From assembly GCA_020845495.1 (NCBI GenBank), contig JADLFM010000223.1:11666-75665 (forward strand): 64,000 nt of DNA. The letters are read 5' to 3'. The DNA is from Chloroflexota bacterium. GTDB taxonomy: Bacteria; Chloroflexota; UBA6077; JACCZL01. Of this stretch, positions 51,977-60,528 are shown piece after piece. The position numbers were made by a program, and so were the translations under genes. Under the pieces are notes generated by a model. That model ran no database searches and was not told the DNA's origin. It worked only from the letters and a program-made list of their open reading frames with translations. Every line of letters begins with the position of its first letter. Position 1 is the stretch's first letter.

Positions 51977-52942
51977 GTGCGACGCTACATCGCGGGTCGG
52001 CTGCTCTCGACGATCCCGACGCTCTTTGGCGTCATTACGCTCGTCTTCATCGTCATGCGGCTGGTGCCGGGCACCATAGTCGACCAGATCCTGGCGAATG
52101 GTGACTCGAGTGAGGAGGTGCAACGCTCGCTCCGAGCGTTCTTTGGACTCGATCGACCGCTCTACGTGCAATACCTCAACTATGTCGGCAGCCTCTTGAC
52201 CGGCGACCTGGGGGTCAGTTGGCGAGCACGCTTCCCGGCCCTCGACATGATCCTCTATGCGCTGCCGGTCACCCTCGAGCTTGCGCTGCTTGCCGCGCTC
52301 GTCTCGATGGTCGTGGGCATCGGCTTTGGGGTGCTCTCGGCGGTCAATGAGAATACGCTGCTCGATCACGTCATCCGGGTGCTGAGCCTGTTCAGCCTCT
52401 CGATGCCGGTCTTCTGGCAGGCGACGATGCTGATTCTGGTCCTCTCGACCACGGTCCGCTGGGCGCCGCTCGGCTACATCGACCCGTTCACGGACCTATG
52501 GGGCAATCTCGCGCTAATGGCGCTTCCGGCTATCTGCCTCGGGACGAGTGCGTCGGCGAGCGTCATGCGAATGACGCGCTCGTGCTTGCTCGACGTGCTT
52601 CGTCAGGACTACATCCGAACGGCTGAGGCCAAGGGGCTGCGCTACTGGGCCGTCGTCGTGCGACACGGCGTCAAGAACGCCATGATCCCCGTCGTCACGA
52701 TCCTCGGTCTTCAGGTCGGATCGCTGCTCGGCGGCTCGGTCGTCGTTGAGTCGGTGTTCGGACTGCCGGGCATCGGCCTGTTGATCCTGAACGCCATCGG
52801 CATGCGGGACTACCCGATCGTTCAGGGCGCGGTGATCGTCACGGCCGTGCTCTTCATGGCGACCAACTTGCTGGTCGACCTGCTCTATGGCTACCTCGAT
52901 CCGCGTATTCGCTACGGCCGCTCCGGTGCGGGAGGGGGATGA
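51977..52942 (+). CDS. Peptide-type ABC transporter permease, DppB type
   Basis: This 321-residue permease starts 'VRRYIAGRLLSTIPTLFGVITLVFIVMRLVPG', the DppB signature. It has six helices and an EAA loop 'YIRTAEAKGLRYWAVVVRHGVKNAMIPVV'. 'GGSVVVESVFGLPGIGLLILNAI' is the usual C-terminal block. It pairs with the DppC protein that starts 4 bases before its stop. The GTG start at 51977 has GGAGCGGGG upstream. Confidence 0.93.
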   Translation: MRRYIAGRLLSTIPTLFGVITLVFIVMRLVPGTIVDQILANGDSSEEVQRSLRAFFGLDRPLYVQYLNYVGSLLTGDLGVSWRARFPALDMILYALPVTLELALLAALVSMVVGIGFGVLSAVNENTLLDHVIRVLSLFSLSMPVFWQATMLILVLSTTVRWAPLGYIDPFTDLWGNLALMALPAICLGTSASASVMRMTRSCLLDVLRQDYIRTAEAKGLRYWAVVVRHGVKNAMIPVVTILGLQVGSLLGGSVVVESVFGLPGIGLLILNAIGMRDYPIVQGAVIVTAVLFMATNLLVDLLYGYLDPRIRYGRSGAGGG

Positions 52943-53832
52943 TGAGCGTCCTGGCGGTTGAGTCCGGTCAGGCTGCGCCGGCCGTCGCCCGGCCGAGGCG
53001 CCGGCGGGTCTGGCGGCCGCTCATCCGGAACCCGCTGGTCCTCACGGGGCTTCTGGCGGTGATCTTCTATTTTCTGGTCGCACTTCTGGCCAACGAGATC
53101 GCGCCGGGAGACCCAATCGCGATGTCGGCCGCCCAGGCACTCAATGGCCCGTCACTCGCTCATCCGTTTGGCAGCGACCGCTTTGGGCGAGACGTGCTGA
53201 GTCGGGCGATTTACGGCACCCGCGCGAGCCTGCTCGTGGGTGTCGGGAGCATCGCCATCGCGAGTATCGTCGGGACGCTCGTCGGGCTCACGGCGGGTTA
53301 CTTCGGCGGGGCCGTGGATAACCTGCTCGGACGAATCATGGACGTGTTCTTCACGTTTCCGTCGCTGATCCTGGCCATCGCCATCTCGGTGGCGCTTGGG
53401 CTCGGCACGCAGAATGCCCTGCTCGCCATTGCCGTGACCTATTGGCCAGCCTTCGCGCGAGTGGTCCGTGGCGCCACTATCGCCGAACGCCACAAGGACT
53501 ACGTGGAGGCAGCCAGAGTGCTGGGCGCGTCGGGCGCACGCATCATGCGGGGCCACCTGCTGCCGAACGTGCTCTCGCCGATCATCGTGCAGTTCACAGT
53601 GGCCATCTCCCAGGCGATCATCATCGAATCGTCGTTGAGCTACCTGGGGCTCGGCACGCAGCCCCCGACCCCAAGTTGGGGGACGATGATCAACGAGGGG
53701 CGCACCTTCCTGGCGACGGCTCCCTGGATCAGCGTCTTCCCCGGCGCCGCGATCATGGGCGCGGTGCTGGGATTCAACCTTCTCGGCGACGGCCTGCGCG
53801 ACGTCCTCGATCCACGCAGCCGCCCGGTGTAA
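52939..53832 (+). CDS. Peptide-type ABC transporter permease, DppC type
   Basis: This 297-residue permease has an Arg-rich N-terminus, then 'HPFGSDRFGRDVLSRAIYGTRASLLVGVGSI', the DppC hallmark. The EAA loop is 'YVEAARVLGASGARIMRGHLLPNVLSPI', and 'IESSLSYLGLGTQPPTPSWGTMI' closes the protein. It forms the pore with DppB. Overlap by ATGA shows the two are coupled. A hairpin terminator follows. Confidence 0.93.
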   Translation: MMSVLAVESGQAAPAVARPRRRRVWRPLIRNPLVLTGLLAVIFYFLVALLANEIAPGDPIAMSAAQALNGPSLAHPFGSDRFGRDVLSRAIYGTRASLLVGVGSIAIASIVGTLVGLTAGYFGGAVDNLLGRIMDVFFTFPSLILAIAISVALGLGTQNALLAIAVTYWPAFARVVRGATIAERHKDYVEAARVLGASGARIMRGHLLPNVLSPIIVQFTVAISQAIIIESSLSYLGLGTQPPTPSWGTMINEGRTFLATAPWISVFPGAAIMGAVLGFNLLGDGLRDVLDPRSRPV

Positions 53833-53837
53833 TGCGC

Positions 53838-53876
53838 GGCCGGCGAACTGCCGATGCCCCCGACGGTTCGCCGGCC
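53838..53876. terminator. Hairpin terminator after the dpp operon
   Basis: An 11-bp perfect stem GGCCGGCGAAC (53838-53848) pairs with GTTCGCCGGCC (53866-53876), with a loop of 17 bases that can pair partly. It lies 5 bases after the dppC stop and before the converging gene at 53925. Confidence 0.7.
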
Positions 53877-53924
53877 ATCCGCTGACCTGACGTCCGGAGA
53901 TGGGACCGAGACCCGGGTAGTAGC

Positions 53925-55037
53925 TCAGGTCGCGGGGTCGGTCGCCCGACCTCGACGTGGCTGACCGATGCCTCGGCCGCGATTCCGCAAGCCCAGGACT
54001 GCTACCAGGGCCGCTACCGCGAGCGCATCGAAGATCAGACCGAACGCGACGTATGCGTCCGGGGCGAGCAGTAGGATCAGCAGCACCCCGCTCCCCAGCA
54101 GGAGGAACGGTGAGGTCCAGCGCCGCCCGAACGCTAACGCGCCGAGGAGGCTGATCCCGAGCGCGAGGAAGCCGGCCAATGCGGCCTCGACGTCGCCGGC
54201 GGCCAGGAGCGCTGGCGCCGCGACGCCGATGGGCAGGAGCAGCCAGAACCGCCAGCGAGCGCGCGACGCGTACAGCCCAACCAGCCCGATCCCGGCGAGC
54301 AGCCAGCCGGCGCGAGCCGTCACCAGGAGCCACGCCGGCGTGAGTGGCACACCTTCAGCGCGCTCTTTGATGCCACGAAGCATCCGCTGCTCCATCACGA
54401 AGTGCATCGGATCCCAGATCAGGTAGCCCGCGGCTTGAACCAGCACGTTCGGGCCGGCGCCCGGGCTATCTGATCCAAACGGTTCGCGCAGGAGCAGTCG
54501 CGTCTGCCCGTCGCCAGGCGCCAACAGGACGAACCGAGCGGGCAGGTTGGCGATGGTTCGGTTCGGCTCCAGGGCCACGATCCGCAGGTACATGACCTCG
54601 CCGAGGAGCGGCTCTCCGATCGACGGGCGCGTCATCGGCACCCGGTCCCCGAGGGCGCGCTGCTGCCACTCCGGCCGAATTTCGTCGCCATTATGGATGT
54701 TCGCGCCAGTCAGGTTTTCAAGCCAGGTGTAGCTGTAGAAGCCAGCTCGGTCCTGACCGATCTGGAGCAGCCATGGCCAGATCGCTTCGGGCGACGCATC
54801 GATGCTGATGGCGCGCGTGAAGTACGCGGCTGGCTCGCTCGCCGGGGCATCGCCAGGAAGGTGGGCCTGCTGCTCCTCGAGCGTCGTACCCCAGTTCATG
54901 AGCCAGGGGTGTCCGACCCTCACATACACACCCAGAAGCAGCACCAGAGCCGCCAACCCCCACCAGGGACGAACTCGGAGTATGGCGCGCTCGTGCCATG
55001 GAACGTGGAGAGTGGGTCGCGCATTCACGCCGAGCAT
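53925..55037 (-). CDS. Membrane protein with external SRPBCC-like domain
   Basis: This 370-residue protein has an N-terminal helix ('WGLAALVLLLGVYVRVG'). A 170-residue soluble part ('ITRAISI' region, 'AAYFTRAISIDASPEAIWPWLLQIGQDRAGFYSYTWLENLTG') has the beta-alpha pattern of a START/SRPBCC lipid-binding fold. Five or six C-terminal helices follow. SRPBCC domains bind hydrophobic ligands. The combination with a membrane tail is not a characterised family that I recognise. The ATG at 55037 starts just before the first helix. Function unknown. Confidence 0.65.
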   Translation of the reverse strand: MLGVNARPTLHVPWHERAILRVRPWWGLAALVLLLGVYVRVGHPWLMNWGTTLEEQQAHLPGDAPASEPAAYFTRAISIDASPEAIWPWLLQIGQDRAGFYSYTWLENLTGANIHNGDEIRPEWQQRALGDRVPMTRPSIGEPLLGEVMYLRIVALEPNRTIANLPARFVLLAPGDGQTRLLLREPFGSDSPGAGPNVLVQAAGYLIWDPMHFVMEQRMLRGIKERAEGVPLTPAWLLVTARAGWLLAGIGLVGLYASRARWRFWLLLPIGVAAPALLAAGDVEAALAGFLALGISLLGALAFGRRWTSPFLLLGSGVLLILLLAPDAYVAFGLIFDALAVAALVAVLGLRNRGRGIGQPRRGRATDPAT

Positions 55038-55589
55038 CGTACGTGCTCCCTCACACCCGAACCAGATTCTCGAAACGTGTCCTCGGCCGACCGCACCGCG
55101 GACATACTTCGCGTACGCTCATCTGGACCTCCTCGTCCTGTCGGCACCAGTGCCGACGTCCACAGGCGTGCAGGGCGAGTCGGACTGTCGCCGGACCTCG
55201 CCCGTCCGGTCCGAAGAGTCATTCTTGACGGCTCCTCTCAGCCACTCTACGTCGTGTCGGTGCGTGGTCGTCAAGGATGTCTGTCAGGAGTGATTGGGGA
55301 CACCTGTCCCGTCATTGGCAGGACGGGGCGTGGAAGGTGAGGCCAGGACACCGGTCGAAAGTCTGAATTGAAGGGGTATGGGCGCGCAGCGCGCCAGCGA
55401 GCCCTGCCGCGCGGCAGCGTGTACCACGTGCGACCAGCGTCCGCTGAGGGGGTCTGGCCTGCGACCACGGATGATTGGGTACACTCGTGCACGCCGTCGC
55501 GGCCTTTCTGGCACGAGCGTCTACGTCGCGCGCGTCGTCGGGAAATTCTGACGTGCATCTTCGCGACGGCTCCGGAAGAGGTGTCGGCC
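55038..55589. other. Intergenic region between divergent genes
   Basis: No gene is supported in either direction. A small hairpin (CCCGTC with GACGGG, near 55307-55326) and a TACACT near 55479 that could be a -10 are the only marks. The promoter of ctaG must lie here. Confidence 0.4.
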
Positions 55590-56462
55590 TTGTCCCTCGC
55601 GTCCCTCACTGTCGGTTCGTCGGACGACGCATGGTTCACCATCTGGCGCGTCGATCCGCTGCTCGCGCCACTCCTGATGCTGGCGGCCGTCGGGTACGCA
55701 CTCGCGTACCGGGCGGCGCACCGACCGGCGAGACCGGTCGTGCCGACCTGGCAGGCTCACGCCTACCTCGCCGGACTTGCCAGCCTCGCGGCTGCGCTCA
55801 TGGGTCCGCCCGATTACTTTGGCGGCACGGTCTTCGCGGCACACATGGTCCAGCATTTCATCATCACGCTGGTCGCTCCGCCGCTGATAGTTCTCGGCCG
55901 CCCGATCCAGGTGTTCATGCGTGGCATCGGACCCCGCTACAGCCGTGTTTTGCTGCGAGCCACGCTCGGGCAGCGTAGCGTGCGGCGCGTACTGGCTGCC
56001 GTGGCACACCCGCTCGTGGTGGTGCTGCTCTTCAACGGTAGCTTGCTGGCCTGGCATCTGCCGGCGGCCTACCAGGCGGCGGTGCAACATCGGCTGGTGC
56101 ACGACCTCGAGCACGCTACCTTCCTGGGGACGGCCCTGCTGTTCTGGTGGGTGCTCATCGAGCCGATGCCGCGCACTCATCGCCTGTCGCCGACCGCCAC
56201 GATGCTGGCCCTTTTTGCCTCCTGGATGTCCGGCGACATGCTCGGCGCAGCGTTGACGCTCGCGCAGGAGCCGCTGTACCCGATCTACGTGGAGACGGCC
56301 AAACCCTGGGGGTTGACTCCACTCGCCGATCAGCGCCTGGGCGGGCTGATCATGTGGGTTGGCGGTGGAGGGTTCTTCGCAGTGCTGATGATCGCCTATC
56401 TGGCCTACCCGCACGTGCGGCGCCGGGCACGTATCCGCGCGGCGCCCTCTCCTCTCCAGTAG
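55590..56462 (+). CDS. ctaG: CtaG-type cytochrome c oxidase assembly protein
   Basis: This 290-residue protein has seven hydrophobic helices and the Caa3_CtaG family pattern: 'YFGGTVFAAHMVQHFIITLVAPPLIVLGRP' and 'LVHDLEHATFLGTALLFWWVLIEP', with conserved His in both and 'DQRLGGLIMWVGGGGF' near the end. CtaG helps insert copper into or fold the oxidase in the membrane. The TTG at 55590 follows GGAAGAGG by 8 bases and gives a clean first helix; the frame is open upstream to 55368 in non-coding-like sequence. It converges on the oxidase genes across a strong terminator. Confidence 0.84.
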   Translation: MSLASLTVGSSDDAWFTIWRVDPLLAPLLMLAAVGYALAYRAAHRPARPVVPTWQAHAYLAGLASLAAALMGPPDYFGGTVFAAHMVQHFIITLVAPPLIVLGRPIQVFMRGIGPRYSRVLLRATLGQRSVRRVLAAVAHPLVVVLLFNGSLLAWHLPAAYQAAVQHRLVHDLEHATFLGTALLFWWVLIEPMPRTHRLSPTATMLALFASWMSGDMLGAALTLAQEPLYPIYVETAKPWGLTPLADQRLGGLIMWVGGGGFFAVLMIAYLAYPHVRRRARIRAAPSPLQ

Positions 56463-56566
56463 GGGACCGAGCCTCCGTCGCCGCGCGGCCCTCCGACGTA
56501 GAGCGCCGGCCCACCAGGGCGAGGGACTGCGACGCTCTGGAAGAATCCGTCGCCGCTCGGTCCCTT

Positions 56567-56616
56567 GACACACGAGTGCCACCCCCGAGGAGCCTTGGGG
56601 GTGGCACTCGTGTGTC
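56567..56616. terminator. Bidirectional 20-bp hairpin terminator
   Basis: A perfect 20-bp stem pairs 56567-56586 with 56597-56616 around a 10-base loop that itself contains AGG/CCT. It lies between the converging ctaG and the oxidase subunit I gene. Confidence 0.85.
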
Positions 56617-56707
56617 GTATCCGTCGCCATCCAGCAAGAACGGCGACCGCGCATGCGTGGGCTGCCGCTCGCCGACCTCGTCGGCTCGGCACACCCGACG
56701 CTATCGA

Positions 56708-58465
56708 TCAACCGCCATCTATCATGAACAACCGCCACGGTACGGTACTGAGCTCATGCCAGGACACGCCGTACAGCACGATGAAGAGCGCCAGGAAGCC
56801 CACGGCCAGCACGAGTGTGCCGGGCACCTCGAAGCCGTGCTCGTCTTCGTGCGCCTCGTCGACGGCCGCGCCGGCGATGGCTGGTAGCGAACTGAAGGTG
56901 TCAGGCGCAACTTTCCCAAGTGCCGGCGTCGCGGAGCGCGTACCCGCGAAGACGGTGAGGACGATCGAGACGACGAACATCGCCCCAGCCGTGACGGCGA
57001 CGATGGCGCCGATGCCGAGGATCGCCAAGAAGATATTGATCTCCGGCGTCTGGAGGAAATCGTAGCGCAACGCTGGCGGAGCGCTGGCGAAGCTGATGTC
57101 CCAGTGGCGGCGCGGCACGCCCCAGTGACCGGCCAGCCCCATTCCAAGACCCCAGATCAGCATTCCCAGGCCATAAAGATACGGCTGGTAGCGTGCCCAG
57201 CTCCGCAGCACCAGTTCGCGCTGAAATATCAGCGGAACCAGGTAATAGGACAGGCCCATGAACGCGGCCGTCGTGCCCGAGACCACGGTCATGTGGAAGT
57301 GGGCCGGGGCGATCAGGGTGTTATGACTGATCATGTTGAGCTGCGGGCCGCCAATGATCACCCCGCTGATGCCGCCCATCACGCCGAACATCAACAGGCT
57401 CACCACCAGGGCTGAGAATCCAGGTTCGCCCCAGGGTGCCCGACGCAGCCAGGTGAACAGCCCGCGGCGATGCCCTTGCGAGCGTAGCGCCTGCTCGACC
57501 GAGCCGGGGATGCTGAAGGCGTGGATCAGGCTGCCGATCACGGCGGCGTACATGATGTAGCTGACGTTGGCGTTGCGCACCCAACTGTTGAACCCAGGGT
57601 CCACCTGCAAGTGGTGCATCGACGCCACCTGGACAAAGAGGATGTACAGCACGATCGCGAAGCGGCTCAGGCCCTCGTTGAGCGGCTTGGCGCCCGTCGT
57701 CAAGCTGGCCAGGCCGTACCAGGTGCCGACCATTGCTGCCAGATTGACCTGCTGCGTCCCGTGCCCCAGGCCCCAGTACAGCAGCCGATAGGCGCCTGGG
57801 TCGACCGTGGAGACGAAGCCGAGGCTCCAGAGGAAGACGGGGATCAATGCTGCCGCGCCCGCGAGGAGCGACCAGAGCGCCAGGATCGCCGCTGCCATCA
57901 GGGCGAAGGTGAACAGTGGCAGCGTGGCGACCTCACCTCGGAGGCGCGCGCCGACGAGGTTAATGAAAAAATGGACGACCCCGAAGATGGCTCCAACCGC
58001 GAAGAGGAGTACCCCGGCGTAGTAGAGCGGCGGCGCTTGGAGGGGCGGGTACGAGGTGAACATCACCGTGGCTTGACCGGACAGCATCAGGCCAAACGCT
58101 ATGACCGAGCCCACGAGCATCATCCCGTAGGAGAGCCAGCCAAGCCACGGCACGAGCATGCGGGCGCTCAGCAGCACGGTGCTTGCGAAGATCAAGCCGG
58201 CCATCTCAAAGAAGACGATCCAGAAGATCAGCATGACCAGGCCGTGAGCCGACACGAACTCGTAGAACGTCGTCATCGGCAGCAGATGGATCAATTGCCA
58301 GCGCGTCAGCGCGATCGTCAGGGCCATGATCCCGCCGATCGCCAGATACACTACTGCCGTGACGGCGTGCGCCATGATCTGGCGTTCCGCCGAGCGGTCG
58401 ACCACCAGGCCCGTCACCTCACAGCGCCGCTCGGTCGCCTCGCGCGCTTGAATTGCTATTGCCAT
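56708..58465 (-). CDS. Heme-copper oxidase superfamily subunit I, B-type-like, with active-site Tyr replaced by Gln
   Basis: This 585-residue protein has at least 12 helices and the heme-copper core. His74 ('SAHGLVML') and His391 are low-spin heme ligands, His389 ('APAHFHM') is the high-spin heme ligand, and His235, His284 and His285 ('MHHLQVDPG') are the copper (or iron) ligands. The order and 'HHLQVDPGF' match the Thermus ba3 type. In ba3 the crosslinked Tyr lies four residues after the first copper His (HPIVY); here it is Gln239 (HGTQQ). Oxygen reductases normally need that Tyr, so NO reduction or another reaction is possible. Subunit II keeps a CuA site. The three genes form one transcript. 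Confidence 0.85.
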   Translation of the reverse strand: MAIAIQAREATERRCEVTGLVVDRSAERQIMAHAVTAVVYLAIGGIMALTIALTRWQLIHLLPMTTFYEFVSAHGLVMLIFWIVFFEMAGLIFASTVLLSARMLVPWLGWLSYGMMLVGSVIAFGLMLSGQATVMFTSYPPLQAPPLYYAGVLLFAVGAIFGVVHFFINLVGARLRGEVATLPLFTFALMAAAILALWSLLAGAAALIPVFLWSLGFVSTVDPGAYRLLYWGLGHGTQQVNLAAMVGTWYGLASLTTGAKPLNEGLSRFAIVLYILFVQVASMHHLQVDPGFNSWVRNANVSYIMYAAVIGSLIHAFSIPGSVEQALRSQGHRRGLFTWLRRAPWGEPGFSALVVSLLMFGVMGGISGVIIGGPQLNMISHNTLIAPAHFHMTVVSGTTAAFMGLSYYLVPLIFQRELVLRSWARYQPYLYGLGMLIWGLGMGLAGHWGVPRRHWDISFASAPPALRYDFLQTPEINIFLAILGIGAIVAVTAGAMFVVSIVLTVFAGTRSATPALGKVAPDTFSSLPAIAGAAVDEAHEDEHGFEVPGTLVLAVGFLALFIVLYGVSWHELSTVPWRLFMIDGG

Positions 58466-58475
58466 GTTGCTCCGC

Positions 58476-59027
58476 CTAGTCAGTCACGATGATGCGGCCG
58501 ATCATCATATGATGTCCCAGGCCACAGAATTCATTGCACACGATCGGGAACTCCCCGACCTGCTCGGGCATCAGTTCGATCCCAGTAATGTAGCCCGGCA
58601 GCACCTGAAAATTGATGCTATGGGGTACCATCACCAGTGAGAATCCGTGTTGCACATCACGACTCGACATCAGGAGGCGGTACCGCTCCCCACGCTTGAG
58701 TTGGAGGATTGGCCGCCAGGTAAACGTCATCGCCTCGAGGAAGACGTCGCTGTTCGGCGGCGGAGCCACGACCGGTATGCCTCCCAGGTTGCCCACCTGA
58801 TTGGCCGCGGTGAATTCCGCCACCCGCGCGCTGAAGTCGGCCGGGGTGACGCGATAGGATTGGATGGAGTTCTGCTGTCGGCCGATCAGCGGCCAGATGA
58901 ACGAGATCATTGCGAACATCGACAAGCCCCAGATCACGGCCAGGCCGACCCACAACTTCTCGTCGCGGCCGAGCCGTCGCCACCAGACCCCCTTGGGCTT
59001 GACGAAGGTGCTATACCGAACCGCCAT
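58476..59027 (-). CDS. Heme-copper oxidase subunit II with CuA site
   Basis: This 183-residue protein has one N-terminal helix ('LWVGLAVIWGLSMFAMISFIWPLIG'). The cupredoxin domain has CuA ligands His in 'SRDVQHGFSL' and the loop 'CNEFCGLGHHMM' (Cys-x3-Cys-x3-His-x2-Met). It takes electrons from a cytochrome c or cupredoxin donor outside and passes them to subunit I. The ATG at 59027 precedes a cytoplasmic tail. It lies 10 bases upstream of the subunit I gene and 57 bases after the small subunit gene. Confidence 0.93.
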   Translation of the reverse strand: MAVRYSTFVKPKGVWWRRLGRDEKLWVGLAVIWGLSMFAMISFIWPLIGRQQNSIQSYRVTPADFSARVAEFTAANQVGNLGGIPVVAPPPNSDVFLEAMTFTWRPILQLKRGERYRLLMSSRDVQHGFSLVMVPHSINFQVLPGYITGIELMPEQVGEFPIVCNEFCGLGHHMMIGRIIVTD

Positions 59028-59084
59028 GCGCGTCCTCCTGCGCTCGACCGGTGTGATGGATGCGCGGTGTCATACGTGCGCCCG

Positions 59085-59276
59085 TCATCGCGGGAAGATC
59101 TGCACTTCCCCCAGGCTCATCAGGCCCCAGATGATGTAGATGCACGTCGGGATGACCATCCCGGCCATAAAGAGAAGGAAGATGTCGTCGAGCAATAACT
59201 GCTGCCAGGGCAAGCGTTGGCTCGGGCGTCCGAACTCCTCCCCCAGATCCCGCCGGCTCTCCTCGAGGTTGGCCAT
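59085..59276 (-). CDS. Small single-helix oxidase subunit (IIa-like)
   Basis: This 63-residue protein has an acidic N-terminus ('MANLEESRRDLGEEFG') and one helix ('LLLDDIFLLFMAGMVIPTCIYIIWGL'). It is the first gene of the oxidase transcript, where B-type oxidases often encode a small subunit IIa. The ATG at 59276 begins a convincing protein; the open frame upstream is Arg-rich noise. Confidence 0.75.
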   Translation of the reverse strand: MANLEESRRDLGEEFGRPSQRLPWQQLLLDDIFLLFMAGMVIPTCIYIIWGLMSLGEVQIFPR

Positions 59277-59643
59277 ACGTCTCCTCCGTATACTCGGACC
59301 GCCTACGCGCAGTCCGGATCGTCGCCCCACAGCAACGGACCGCCGGGCTCAGGTGCTCACCCGGCCGCTTCAGGCCGCGACAACCGGGGCCATTCTAGTT
59401 CACTGCCCGAGTCTTTCGCCTCACCCCTTCGGGTAGCCCGACGCGGCACAGGCGTACGAGCAGGTGTGGCCCGTCCCGAGTCGAGGGATCGGGCCTGCCA
59501 GACCTTCGACTGATCCCATCAACCCCGCCTGTCGATTCCCACGACGTCTCCGGATCGTGCACAGACGCTCGTCGGGCAGATACTCGGCGGGTGTTCCGGT
59601 CGCCTGCGTGACGGCCGGGGGGTCCGGGCGGCGAAGTTACCGC
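59277..59643. other. Intergenic region upstream of the oxidase genes
   Basis: No gene is supported. It must contain the promoter of the oxidase transcript (minus strand) and the 3' end of the adjacent sugar ABC operon, but I see no clear boxes, operator or hairpin. Confidence 0.4.
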
Positions 59644-60528
59644 TCAGCCTCGCAGGCCGGAACGAGCCACGCTCTCCACGAAATACCGCTGCCCCGCGAG
59701 GTAGACCGCCGCGATTGGCAGCATCGTCAGCACCGCGATGGCCATCACGACCGGCCAGTCCGTGTAATACAGGCTCCGAAAGTAGGCGAGGCCGAGCGGC
59801 AGGGTGAACTGGTCGCGGTTGGCGCCAGAGATGAAGATCACCGCCTCCAGGAACCTATTCCACGATCCCTGAAAGCTGAAAATGGCCAGGGCGGCGAGCG
59901 CCGGCAGCGCGTTTGGCACCGCCAGTTGCCAGAAGATTCGCAGGCGCCCGGCGCCGTCGATGCGGGCCGCGTCCTCCAGGTTATCCGGGAATGATTCGAA
60001 GACCTGGCGCATCAGAAAGACGCCGAATGCCTCAGAAGCGAATGGCAGCCAGAGCGCAGGGAGCGTGTTGACGAGCCCAAGTTGCTGAAGGAGGATGAAG
60101 CGGGGGATCAGCAACACCATCGGGGAGACCATCAGTGTCGACAGGATGAGCGCGAAGAGGGTCTCACGGCCGGGAAAGCGCAGCCGGGCGAAGGCGTACC
60201 CGGACAGCGTGTCCAGGCTACAGCGGGTCACGACGACGGCCAGCGCGACCACGATACTGTTGGCGAACCAGCGTGCGAATGGCGCTTCGAGAACGACCGT
60301 TCGGTAGGCTTGCAGCGTCGGCTCGCGGGGCAGCAGCCGTTGGGGGAACTGAGCCGCCTCAGGGCTGGTCTTCAACGACGTCGAGACTGACCACGCGAAC
60401 GGCGCGAGCATCAGCACCGCGACGCCGACGAGCAGCACGTAGCTTGCCGCTCGGGTACTACGGTCGGGAGAGGGGGCGAGCGACCGGGCATGCAGCGGAT
60501 CGGAGCGCGTCCCGACGGCCGTCATCAC
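59644..60528 (-). CDS. ABC sugar transporter permease, MalG type (second operon)
   Basis: This 294-residue protein has a charged N-terminus, six helices and the EAA loop 'NLEDAARIDGAGRLRIFWQLAVPNALPAL'. 'FAWSVSTSLKTSPEAAQFPQRLLP' is typical of MalG/UgpE. It pairs with the MalF protein at 60525. The GTG at 60528 overlaps the upstream stop (GTGA), with an ATG directly behind it that may be used instead. Substrate likely an oligosaccharide. Confidence 0.92.
   Translation of the reverse strand: MMTAVGTRSDPLHARSLAPSPDRSTRAASYVLLVGVAVLMLAPFAWSVSTSLKTSPEAAQFPQRLLPREPTLQAYRTVVLEAPFARWFANSIVVALAVVVTRCSLDTLSGYAFARLRFPGRETLFALILSTLMVSPMVLLIPRFILLQQLGLVNTLPALWLPFASEAFGVFLMRQVFESFPDNLEDAARIDGAGRLRIFWQLAVPNALPALAALAIFSFQGSWNRFLEAVIFISGANRDQFTLPLGLAYFRSLYYTDWPVVMAIAVLTMLPIAAVYLAGQRYFVESVARSGLRG

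Noticed and set aside
57521..58492. A 323-residue plus-strand frame
   Set aside because: Antisense to oxidase subunit I; composition is that of a shadow frame (Gln/His/Asp/Glu/Arg).
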